Assembly: GCA_003155465.1 (NCBI GenBank) | Contig: PMCR01000389.1 | Location: 1 to 6,236 of the forward strand | DNA from: Myxococcales bacterium | GTDB lineage: Bacteria; Myxococcota; Polyangia; Fen-1088 | Length of the DNA stretch: 6,236 bases | Direction of reading: 5' to 3' | Shown here: positions 1-5,827 of the stretch, piece after piece | Layout of the letters: the number at the start of each line of letters is the position of its first letter | Position numbering within the stretch: the stretch's first letter is position 1 | The notes under the pieces: generated by a model | Seen by the model: only the letters and a program-made list of their open reading frames with translations | Databases searched by the model: none | What the model was told of the DNA's origin: nothing | Program-made: the position numbers and the translations under genes

Positions 1-44
1 CCCGAATCCGACGTCATGAGTAAGGATGGGAATTGTAGCATAAA

Positions 45-61
45 GCACGGCCGGGCCGTGC
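45..61. repeat. GC-rich palindrome, possible terminator or operator
   Basis: GCACGGCC and GGCCGTGC flank a single central G, giving a perfect 17-bp inverted repeat that can fold as a 7-bp stem with a 3-nt loop. Read on the minus strand it is followed by TTTATGC, so it could be a weak intrinsic terminator for the minus-strand FHA block, whose stop lies about 180 nt upstream. The U-tract is only three residues, which is poor. On the same strand the sequence TGCTACAAT (about 32-40) resembles an extended -10 element, so an operator/promoter role for a leftward gene beyond the window is equally possible. Nothing else in 1-239 looks coding or structured. Confidence 0.35.
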
Positions 62-239
62 CACCTCTTTCACCCTGTACCTCACGGGACCGGATCGGAT
101 AGCAGCCCCGAACATCCCGTCGTCAGAGCTCGAAAAACACCAACTTCCTAGAAGCGGATGAGCGAGGCACACCTACCCGACACGACAGACCGTTTGTCCT
201 TGGTGAGACTGCTCGCCGGCGGCTTGTGGATGGTCCCGG

Positions 240-2036
240 CTAGAACGAGATTCCGTTCTTCTGGCAGGCCGATCTTACAAGCTGCTTGTTGCGGTCGTCG
301 AGCTTCTCGTAGGCTCTCATGGCCGTATCTGGGTCGTGCAGTGAGCACGAACAGATCGCAATGATCTGATAGGCGCTGGTGAGGCCGGGTTTGGCCCGCA
401 GCGCCTTGCGTGCCGAGTCGACGGCCAAAACATATTGCCCGCGCAGCCAGGCCTCACGAGCCTGTTGGATCAACTTTTCGGGATCCGAGCTGGGCTCAGC
501 CTGGGCAGGAGGCGGCGGGGCGGGCTTGGGCTGTGAGGCTGCGGCGACCACAGGCTTGGGTGCCACAGGCTTGGGCGCTGGCACCGGCTTCTTCACTTCG
601 GGCCGTGCGCTCGTCTTCTTTTCAAGTGCCGCGCAGCGGCCGATAATCCAGCGCGCCGTCTTGTTGGCACTGTCGACAGCCAGCACCAACTCAGCTTCGT
701 GCTTGGCTTCCTCGCAGGCACCCGCGCCGGCCTTACTCGACGCCGCATCCGAGTGCAGCTTGACGTATTCGGTGCGGGCGGACTTCGCGAGCGCCGATGC
801 GCGCTCCTTGTACACACTGGTTTCCGGGATCTCGCTCGCCCCGCGCAGAACTGCTTCCAAGTGCGAACTATCGGCTGCCTCTTTCAAGGTGGCGAAGCGC
901 TCGGCATTGCCCTTCTCGTCTTCGGCTAGCTTGCGCAGCTCGGCCGCCTCGGTCGAGTCAGGAGCTGCGGCCACCGCTTTGCTGGCGGCGGCCAGGGCCT
1001 CGTCCCACTTCTCGGTTGCCTGCGCCGACTTCGCGGCGGCCAAGAGATCCGCCACGGTTTCCTTGGGCGCAGGCGGCGGCGCGGGCGGCTGCGGAACCGG
1101 CGATGGCTGGGCGGCGATGGGCGGCGCAGGCGGCCGGTGCGGACGCGATCGGCCACCTGACAGCGCGAAGGCGAGCACCAGTGCCAGAACCACCGCGCCC
1201 CCGCCCACGATCCCGTAGATCTTGCCTTTGCCCTTGCGAGCGAATCCTGCTGCGATCTCGCCCCCGCCTTCTTCGGTGACGAAGCGCAGTTGCACCTGCC
1301 CCAGCTCAATCTCGTCGCCCGGCTTAAGCAGCACGCGGTCGTGATCAGCGCCGTTCACCCGCACGCCGTTGGCGCTTTCCAGATCCACGACGTAGTACTG
1401 GTCGCCTTCGCGGACGATGCGTGCGTGGTGGCGGGAAATGGACTTGTGCTCGATGATGATGTCGTTCTCCGGCGTGCGTCCAATGACCAACGAAGGGCGG
1501 TCGAGAATGAACTCACGCCCCTCCATGAACCGGCCGACGATCACGAGGCGGGGCGGACGAGAAGCAGACTCTGGCTGCGAGACTTCGTCGGCTAGGCTGT
1601 GCAGCGGAATGGTGGGTTGCGCTTCGATGGCGTCGCGCACTTCAGCCCTCTGCGGCGCGGCAGCCGCAGGCCGCGCCGTGGGCGGGGCGGCGCCAGGGAT
1701 CGCGGTCGCATGTGCGGGCGGAGCGGCAACTATGGCCGCGCTCGGTCGATCCTCCTTGATGGCCATCCGGTAGTCGCCGATGAGGATGACGTCGCCGCCT
1801 TTGAGCGGGGCGGGCGCCGACAAAGCGACACCATTGAGCTTGGTTCCGTTGTAGCTGGAGAGATCCTCTAGCAGCAGCTCACCTTGTCGGCGCACCAGGC
1901 GAGCGTGGTGCCGCGAGACGTTCTGCTCGCTCAGACGGATGGTGTTTCCTTCCTTCCGGCCTATCGTGATCTCGTCACGAATCAGCGGGACGACAACACT
2001 CTTGCCTTCGTCATCCTCAATGAGGAGTTTCTGCAT
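240..2036 (-). CDS. Double-FHA domain membrane protein with C-terminal TPR region
   Basis: This 598-residue protein probably binds phosphothreonine peptides on the cytoplasmic side and links them to a periplasmic TPR scaffold. FHA domain 1 spans about residues 5-95 (G26-R27, S41-R-H-H44, N63-G64). FHA domain 2 spans about 163-254 (G186-R187, S201-R-H-H204, N223-G224). Both keep the residues the family uses for pThr binding. An Ala/Pro linker (about 97-160) separates them. A membrane helix lies at about 273-292, preceded by a basic patch (R267-K272). A Pro-rich linker (299-324), TPR-like helices (about 328-370 and onwards), a second Pro/Ala/Lys linker (479-515) and a terminal TPR unit (about 519-585) follow. 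All five cysteines (441, 468, 562, 564, 591) lie beyond the helix, which fits a periplasmic C-terminal half. The start ATG has only a weak Shine-Dalgarno sequence. It is the last gene of the minus-strand block. The partner kinase is not in the window. Confidence 0.9.
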   Translation of the reverse strand: MQKLLIEDDEGKSVVVPLIRDEITIGRKEGNTIRLSEQNVSRHHARLVRRQGELLLEDLSSYNGTKLNGVALSAPAPLKGGDVILIGDYRMAIKEDRPSAAIVAAPPAHATAIPGAAPPTARPAAAAPQRAEVRDAIEAQPTIPLHSLADEVSQPESASRPPRLVIVGRFMEGREFILDRPSLVIGRTPENDIIIEHKSISRHHARIVREGDQYYVVDLESANGVRVNGADHDRVLLKPGDEIELGQVQLRFVTEEGGGEIAAGFARKGKGKIYGIVGGGAVVLALVLAFALSGGRSRPHRPPAPPIAAQPSPVPQPPAPPPAPKETVADLLAAAKSAQATEKWDEALAAASKAVAAAPDSTEAAELRKLAEDEKGNAERFATLKEAADSSHLEAVLRGASEIPETSVYKERASALAKSARTEYVKLHSDAASSKAGAGACEEAKHEAELVLAVDSANKTARWIIGRCAALEKKTSARPEVKKPVPAPKPVAPKPVVAAASQPKPAPPPPAQAEPSSDPEKLIQQAREAWLRGQYVLAVDSARKALRAKPGLTSAYQIIAICSCSLHDPDTAMRAYEKLDDRNKQLVRSACQKNGISF

Positions 2037-2060
2037 CGGAGTCCGGGTGCCTCGCCAGGA

Positions 2061-2074
2061 GCGACTCTAGTCGC
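2061..2074. repeat. Small inverted repeat ahead of the FHA gene
   Basis: GCGACT and AGTCGC flank CT, giving a 6-bp arm dyad in the 77-nt gap between the DUF350-type gene and the FHA gene. In the minus-strand transcript it could form a small hairpin about 25 nt before the start codon. On DNA it overlaps the candidate -10 element of the internal promoter at 2064-2092, so an operator role is also possible. It has no U-tract and is unlikely to be a terminator. Confidence 0.3.
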
Positions 2075-2092
2075 AGCCTCGATAGGGATCAA
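2064..2092 (-). promoter_or_regulatory. Candidate sigma70-type promoter for the FHA gene
   Basis: On the minus strand TTGATC (2092-2087) is followed after exactly 17 bp by TAGAGT (2069-2064), each matching four of six sigma70 consensus positions. Transcription would start near 2057, giving a leader of about 20 nt before the FHA start codon at 2036. The first hexamer lies just downstream of the DUF350-type stop codon, so the FHA gene may be expressed separately from the two genes before it. This is pattern matching by eye and is not proven. Confidence 0.35.
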
Positions 2093-2113
2093 GCGCGCTG
2101 TGATGCGAAAAAC

Positions 2114-2347
2114 CTACTTGATCAAGATCAACGCAGCTCCAATCACGATGGCCATGCCCACGATGAACGCCGCCACCACGACGGCCACCGCCAGATTCTT
2201 GTTCTCCTGCAGTTCGCGACGCAGGTTGTAGGGAGTGACTAGCTCCCAGATGTAGTAGCCAATGATGAGCAGCGCGATCCCTGCCAAGCCGAGAACCGAC
2301 GCGTCAAGGACCAGTCGCCAGAGGGGCACGGGTACCATGGGTGGCAT
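2114..2347 (-). CDS. Small DUF350-type two-helix inner-membrane protein
   Basis: This 77-residue integral membrane protein has no known reaction. Hydrophobic helices lie at about residues 13-36 and 52-75. They are joined by a short polar loop that contains TPYNLRRELQENKNLAVAV. That loop, with a TP(Y/F)..-REL-x(2)-N(K/N)N-like run followed by a glycine-containing helix, resembles the repeated unit of DUF350 proteins. Typical DUF350 proteins have two such units and four helices (about 130 residues), so this is a half-size version that may act as a dimer or with a partner. A strong AAGGAG (2358-2363) sits 10 nt before the ATG, inside the last codons of the DUF1517 gene, and the ATG is only 3 nt past that gene's stop. 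Translational coupling and joint function with the DUF1517 protein are therefore likely. The family call is moderate and the membrane topology is firmer. Confidence 0.8.
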   Translation of the reverse strand: MPPMVPVPLWRLVLDASVLGLAGIALLIIGYYIWELVTPYNLRRELQENKNLAVAVVVAAFIVGMAIVIGAALILIK

Positions 2348-2350
2348 GCT

Positions 2351-3271
2351 CTATAGGCTCCTTAGTTCCGGGTAGGTGGTCAGCAAGTCTGTCTCGGTGA
2401 GTGAATCTTCGGGATCGGCGGGGGTCCACACCACCTCAAGGCCCAGAAGAGCGTGAGACGGGACTGCCCCGAACTCGCCGAGTGCGGCCTCCAGGCTTTC
2501 GCGGTCTTCTGGCGCCTGGATGCGCGCAAGCGGAACCCGCGTGGCCACAATCACCGTTACGACCAGATATTCCAACGCCTCTGCTCCAACGACGGCAGCC
2601 GCTTGCGCGCGGCGAACGGAACCGTCAGCGCCCCGGATGCGCTCCACCTCGAAACGCGCGCGTTCCGCCATGGCAGCGGCATTCAACCTGGTTTCGCCGT
2701 TGGTCAGGCTCATGGGCCCGCTTGCTTGCGCGTGGCCGTAGCGGATGGAGTCCTTCTCACGCAGCAACTCAAGCGCCGTCTGATGGAGAAGCTCGGCGAG
2801 GCCCGCTTCACTGGATGTGTCGCCCTGGCTGGCGAAGTCGGCCAGCCGACCCTGAATGCGGCGGGCTGAACGGCCGAGGCCAACCTGGATCTTGTAGACA
2901 TACGATTCATCGAGTCCTTCATCCGCACTGTCATCGGTCCATGGGCCCCGACGAGCTGCTCGACGAATGGCGCGCATGACCGCAACCGCACCCAAGCCCA
3001 CGACTCCCAGAAGGACGAGGCTGCCCATGAGGCCGAGACCACCGCCGTAGCCGCCCAGGCCCCAGCCAAAACTAGGCAAGAAAAAGAAACCGGAGCCCCC
3101 GCCGCCATACCCGCTGCGCCCCGATTGGTAGCCGCGCGAGAAGCTGCCACCACCCGAGCGAAAGCCGCTACGACTGCCAAAGCTGGCACCCGAGCGAGGG
3201 CCGGCCATGGCCAGGATGGGCAGCAGTGCCAAAAACGTCAAGACGATGGCCAGGCGGCAAATCGATTTCAT
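2351..3271 (-). CDS. DUF1517 family secreted or membrane-anchored protein
   Basis: Function is unknown. DUF1517 is a family best known from cyanobacteria and plastids. From the ATG at 3271 the protein has 306 residues. An in-frame TTG two codons upstream (3277) is a less likely start because the ATG version begins directly with a clean signal sequence. Residues 1-23 form a signal peptide (M-K-S..., hydrophobic core, ending A-M-A). Residues 24-78 are very rich in Gly, Ser, Arg and aromatics (repeated R-S-G, S-G-Y-G-G-G-G). A membrane helix at about 79-99 is followed by a basic stop (R100-R108). The conserved C-terminal domain (about 120-300) has the family hallmarks: YVYKIQVGL, then DTSSEAGLAELLHQT.ELLR, ARFEVERIRG, EYLVVTVIVA, and finally LLGLEVVWTPADPEDSLT.TDLLTTYPEL. 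The predicted topology puts the Gly-rich segment outside and the conserved domain in the cytoplasm. It is first in the block with the DUF350-type and FHA genes. Confidence 0.85.
   Translation of the reverse strand: MKSICRLAIVLTFLALLPILAMAGPRSGASFGSRSGFRSGGGSFSRGYQSGRSGYGGGGSGFFFLPSFGWGLGGYGGGLGLMGSLVLLGVVGLGAVAVMRAIRRAARRGPWTDDSADEGLDESYVYKIQVGLGRSARRIQGRLADFASQGDTSSEAGLAELLHQTALELLREKDSIRYGHAQASGPMSLTNGETRLNAAAMAERARFEVERIRGADGSVRRAQAAAVVGAEALEYLVVTVIVATRVPLARIQAPEDRESLEAALGEFGAVPSHALLGLEVVWTPADPEDSLTETDLLTTYPELRSL
2358..2363 (-). promoter_or_regulatory. Strong ribosome binding site of the DUF350-type gene
   Basis: AAGGAG on the minus strand, 10 nt before the ATG at 2347. It is embedded in the last sense codons of the upstream DUF1517 gene. 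This supports the chosen start of the small gene and suggests translational coupling across the 3-nt stop-to-start gap. Confidence 0.7.
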
Positions 3272-3289
3272 GGGCAAACCGTCTACACT

Positions 3290-3300
3290 GCTAGCCTAGC
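3290..3300. repeat. Perfect 11-bp dyad ahead of the DUF1517 gene
   Basis: GCTAG and CTAGC flank a single C. It lies about 20 bp upstream of the DUF1517 start and overlaps the candidate -10 hexamer at 3293-3298. This placement suits an operator, but the dyad is short and could be chance. Confidence 0.25.
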
Positions 3301-3321
3301 GGCGGCCGCGTGCGAAGGCAA
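3293..3321 (-). promoter_or_regulatory. Candidate promoter for the DUF1517-DUF350-FHA block
   Basis: On the minus strand TTGCCT (3321-3316) is followed by a 17-bp spacer and TAGGCT (3298-3293). The matches to sigma70 hexamers are four and three of six. Start of transcription would be near 3286, giving a leader of about 15 nt before the ATG at 3271. No other spaced hexamer pair in the divergent region is clearly better for this strand. By-eye prediction only. Confidence 0.3.
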
Positions 3322-3405
3322 AGACCATCTACGAGCCGCGTCGGCAGGCAGCGGTGCACAGGCCACGATAGCGGGGAATAGTGTCGTGTTTTCAGGGGGA
3401 TAACC

Positions 3406-3491
3406 CTGATGGCAGGTCTGATGGAAACTCTGATGAGCGTCTGATGAAAGTCAGATGGGTGGCTGATGCGGGCCTGATGAGAAGCCCGATG
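3406..3491 (+). repeat. Phased direct-repeat array, eight CTGATG-type cores every 11-12 bp
   Basis: Six exact CTGATG cores start at 3406, 3418, 3430, 3441, 3463 and 3474, and two variants (CAGATG at 3452, CCGATG at 3486) fill the remaining places. Start-to-start distances are 12, 12, 11, 11, 11, 11 and 12 bp, about one DNA helical turn. The 5-6 bp spacers differ in sequence (for example GCAGGT, AGCGT, GGTGG), so this is not a simple duplicated tandem repeat. The conserved cores with free spacers look like iterated protein-binding sites on one DNA face. The mix of 11 and 12 bp breaks any reading frame, so the repeat is not a coding effect. The array lies between divergent genes and its last unit touches the GTG start of the downstream DNA-binding protein gene. 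A small CAGGG/CCCTG hairpin (3393-3408) overlaps the first unit. Confidence 0.85.
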
Positions 3492-4213
3492 TGAAAAACT
3501 TGCTGGCCTCCGCCGGGGGTATACCGTCGGCGTCAATGGGTTGCGCGATCTCGGCAGGACGCAAGAGAGTCAGGCCTCCCATGGGTTGCGAGGGACATCT
3601 GACCCGGCGGCAGGCAGCGATCCATCTCGGCCTGCGCAGCGAATTCAAGGTCCGCCAATTCGAGCGCGATGGCCAACTGCACGCGGTTCGCGGTCCCATG
3701 GGCACGGCCTTCTACCCCGAGGCCGAGGTGCTGGCGCTAAGAGCAGCGTTGGGAGCCGCGCCTCGTCCCGCACTTGGACGCTGGACGGACGCCGATCTGA
3801 TCGCGCTCTTGCGTCAGCCGACGACCTCTGGACGGCTGCGCACGGCCGTGGATCTGGTCACGGAAGCAAAGATCAACATCGCTCGCGCCGAGCGGGTATA
3901 CCGCTTCTGGTCTAGACGCGACGACACCCTGGCAGCGGGTGTGACCCACTCCGCCCGCCTTCTGCCCGGGATCACGCCTGCGGATGGCCGCTCGGAAAAC
4001 CCCGATCCGGTCGGCGAGCGTCCGCCCTCGGGGCGGGGGTCGGCGCCAGGCGTGCCGCGGGCCGCCACAGCCGGTGTGAACGACATTTCAGCCAGTGAGC
4101 GGCGAAGCGCCGCGCGCCTGGCGCACGACGGGCTTGTCCAGTCCTTGCGGGACCCCGACCCGCGCGTCCGCGCCGAGGCCTTCACCAAACTCAAGGACAG
4201 CCCACGACCGTGA
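3491..4213 (+). CDS. Putative MerR/BldC-like DNA-binding protein
   Basis: Up to 240 residues from the GTG at 3491. A winged-helix DNA-binding domain of MerR/excisionase type is likely at about residues 37-87: LTRRQAAIHLGL as the helix-turn-helix, then FKVRQFERDGQLHAVRG as the second part and wing, and a closing FYPEAEVLALRAAL helix. A second helical segment (about 94-142) ends IARAERVYRFW and I cannot assign it. Residues about 148-196 are Pro/Gly/Arg-rich and probably disordered. The tail (198-240) is helical and charged, with a RDPDPRVRAEAFTKL stretch reminiscent of a single HEAT-like turn. Start choice is open: the GTG has AGAAG 6 nt before it, but ATGs at 3536 and 3581 are in frame, and the recognisable domain begins only six residues after the 3581 ATG (210-residue version). 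It is followed 42 nt later by the RHH gene, probably in one operon. The adjacent repeat array is a natural candidate target. This is inference. Confidence 0.75.
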   Translation: MKNLLASAGGIPSASMGCAISAGRKRVRPPMGCEGHLTRRQAAIHLGLRSEFKVRQFERDGQLHAVRGPMGTAFYPEAEVLALRAALGAAPRPALGRWTDADLIALLRQPTTSGRLRTAVDLVTEAKINIARAERVYRFWSRRDDTLAAGVTHSARLLPGITPADGRSENPDPVGERPPSGRGSAPGVPRAATAGVNDISASERRSAARLAHDGLVQSLRDPDPRVRAEAFTKLKDSPRP

Positions 4214-4244
4214 GCCGGGGCGCCGACCGCATGATCAGAGAACC

Positions 4245-4250
4245 GGAGGT
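4245..4250 (+). promoter_or_regulatory. Strong ribosome binding site of the RHH gene
   Basis: GGAGGT, 5 nt before the ATG at 4256. It is the best Shine-Dalgarno sequence in the window and fixes the start of the small ribbon-helix-helix gene. It suggests this protein is made in higher amounts than the upstream operon partner. Confidence 0.7.
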
Positions 4251-4255
4251 CACAC

Positions 4256-4477
4256 ATGCCGCGCAGACGGGTTGACATCAAGCCCAACCTCCTTTCCGAG
4301 GTGGAGCACATCGGCAGAACAGAGGGCGTTTCGGTCAGTCAGATCGTGAATGAAGCGTTGGCCATCGCGCTTGCGGAACGGACGCGCCGCCTGCAGCTGC
4401 CCCGACTTCCCCGACCGATCCCCACCGGCTCGCGCCGACCGGATAGGGACGAGATCCTTTCCGTGCTGGATTTCTAG
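4256..4477 (+). CDS. Small ribbon-helix-helix (RHH/CopG-like) protein
   Basis: 73 residues. Residues about 4-43 fit the RHH pattern: a short basic beta strand (RRRVDIKP), helix A (NLLSEVEHIGRTEG), the turn G-V-S-V-S, and helix B (QIVNEALAIALAERT). The spacing V-x-I-x(3)-LL...G-x-S-x-S-x-I-V-x-x-A matches RHH dimer-forming repressors and antitoxins. The remaining 30 residues are Pro/Arg-rich and end DRDEILSVLDF, a possible interaction tail. RHH proteins act as dimers and commonly bind direct repeats. No toxin gene follows, because the next gene is on the other strand with its stop 3 nt away, so a classical antitoxin role is not supported. It probably shares a transcript with the DNA-binding protein upstream. 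The fold call is fairly confident and the function is unknown. Confidence 0.8.
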   Translation: MPRRRVDIKPNLLSEVEHIGRTEGVSVSQIVNEALAIALAERTRRLQLPRLPRPIPTGSRRPDRDEILSVLDF

Positions 4478-4480
4478 CTC

Positions 4481-5815
4481 CTACACCGGAACCACATCCG
4501 ACAGGTCAACCTCGATGGCTTCGGTGGGCAGGGCACCGCGGTCGAAGCGCATGGTGTTGTCGCGCGCGCGGTTGAGCGCCACCTGTTCGAAATACGCCTG
4601 CACCTGGGGAATGGCCTCGGCCAGCCGATCCACGTACTCGCGGGCCAGGAAGAGCACGGAACCACTCATGGTGGCGCGCACGGTGGCCGACGTGGGTTGA
4701 TCGGTGACCAGCGACATCTCGCCAAAAATGTCGCCCGGCTTGAGGCGCGCGAGCGAGACAGCTTCGGGCGTGTCTGCACGCGCGACCACCTCGACCTCGC
4801 CGGCCAGTACAAGGAAAAGACCCTTGCCCCGCTCACCCTCACGGATGAGCTCGGTCCCGGCCTCGACCTCATGGCCCTCGAAGCGACGGAGCAACTCGCC
4901 CTGCTGGGACTTGGTAAACGGCACGAAGAGCGGCGAGGTCTGCAGCAGATTCTTGATCAAACGCTCGCGCGAAAACCGGTCGAGTCCCGTGCGGATGGCG
5001 GGCAGCTTCGCCATGAGATAGGCCAAGGCCGCCTTGCTTATCCCGATGACGTCGGCTTCGCCCGTCGCGGCCACTGAGGCGCTACGCGCCTGGCCCGTGA
5101 TGAGCGCCATTTCTCCGAAAAGTGTGTTCTCGAAGAGGCGTGCCACGTCCCGTTCCCCGGCCGGTGTTTTGACCACGACTCGCAACTCGCCACCGGCCAC
5201 GAGAAAAAGCGAGTCGCCTGCGTCGCCCTGCCGGACGACCAATTGACCGTCGGTCAGACGGAGCACGGTCAGCGAGTGCAGCACAGCGGCAAGCGACTCG
5301 GGACCCAGATCGGAAAGGAACGGCAACGGGTGATACTGCTCCTGATAGCCCACGAAGACCGAGAGATCGAGCGCGGTCCTGTGAGCCTGTTCGACGACAT
5401 GGGTCAGGGAACCGGTGTGCGCGATATCCCCGATCTCCAGCATGGTCGACGGATCGACCGGCGCCGGTCGAACGGCAAAACGTGCAAGCTGTGGTGAACC
5501 CGAGGCGTAGGTCTTGACCAAGAGGGCGTGGATGTCGTCCACCGGCCGGCCCAGCTTGCCGAGCGCATCAGCGGCCACTATGGCGGGCAGGGGGTGGCCG
5601 GCGCGGATATCGTGGATGGCCACGCTCCGGTAGACGTCGGCCGCCGCATCGGCATGCCCCGCTTCCGCGAGCACGTCTCCGATGGCAAAGCGGGTCTCGT
5701 AGTCAAGCGGAAGCGCGGCTAGAATTCTCTGGTACGCGCGAAGGGCACGAGGGTGATCGCCGTTTCGGCGAAAACGACGCGCCTCGTCCCTGGCCTCACG
5801 TAGGGTGATCTTCAT
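4481..5815 (-). CDS. TPR protein with two cyclic-nucleotide-binding domains
   Basis: 444 residues, probably a cytosolic second-messenger-responsive adaptor. The N-terminal helices at about residues 4-110 look like TPRs (EARRFRRNGDHPRALRAYQRIL, then AIGDVLAEAGHADAAADVYRSV). A linker of about 50 residues follows. cNMP-binding domain A spans about 163-285: VVRQGDAGDSLFLV, then the phosphate-binding cassette F233-G-E-M-A-L with R244. Domain B spans about 293-405: LIREGERGKGLFLVLAGEVEV, then F364-G-E-M-S-L. In domain B the position of the cassette arginine is T375. Domain A could therefore bind cAMP or cGMP, while domain B probably cannot do so in the usual way. There is no helix-turn-helix, kinase or channel segment after domain B, so this is not a CRP-type transcription factor. 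A TGA in frame two codons before the ATG limits the upstream start. No clear Shine-Dalgarno is present. Three 10-bp-phased GGCAAG repeats lie just upstream. Confidence 0.88.
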   Translation of the reverse strand: MKITLREARDEARRFRRNGDHPRALRAYQRILAALPLDYETRFAIGDVLAEAGHADAAADVYRSVAIHDIRAGHPLPAIVAADALGKLGRPVDDIHALLVKTYASGSPQLARFAVRPAPVDPSTMLEIGDIAHTGSLTHVVEQAHRTALDLSVFVGYQEQYHPLPFLSDLGPESLAAVLHSLTVLRLTDGQLVVRQGDAGDSLFLVAGGELRVVVKTPAGERDVARLFENTLFGEMALITGQARSASVAATGEADVIGISKAALAYLMAKLPAIRTGLDRFSRERLIKNLLQTSPLFVPFTKSQQGELLRRFEGHEVEAGTELIREGERGKGLFLVLAGEVEVVARADTPEAVSLARLKPGDIFGEMSLVTDQPTSATVRATMSGSVLFLAREYVDRLAEAIPQVQAYFEQVALNRARDNTMRFDRGALPTEAIEVDLSDVVPV

Positions 5816-5827
5816 GACTCAAGATTC

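Noticed and set aside
379..1218. Long plus-strand open frame opposite the FHA gene
   Set aside because: It is a mirror of the Ala/Pro/Lys-rich coding of the FHA-TPR gene. Its product is low-complexity Ala/Ser/Gly without domains, and the minus frame has clear FHA and TPR motifs.
2401..2979. Plus-strand open frame inside the DUF1517 gene
   Set aside because: The product is Arg/Pro/Gly-rich and featureless. The opposite strand carries the conserved DUF1517 motifs over the same bases.
3406..3491. CRISPR array or VNTR interpretation of the CTGATG repeats
   Set aside because: Units are 11-12 bp, far below CRISPR repeat and spacer sizes. The spacers differ from each other, which does not fit a simple slippage-generated tandem repeat.
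4256..4477. RHH gene as the antitoxin of a toxin-antitoxin pair
   Set aside because: No small toxin-like gene is adjacent. The upstream partner looks like a DNA-binding protein and the downstream gene is convergent.
4481..5815. CRP/FNR-type transcription factor
   Set aside because: There is no C-terminal helix-turn-helix, and the two tandem cNMP domains are preceded by TPR-like helices instead.
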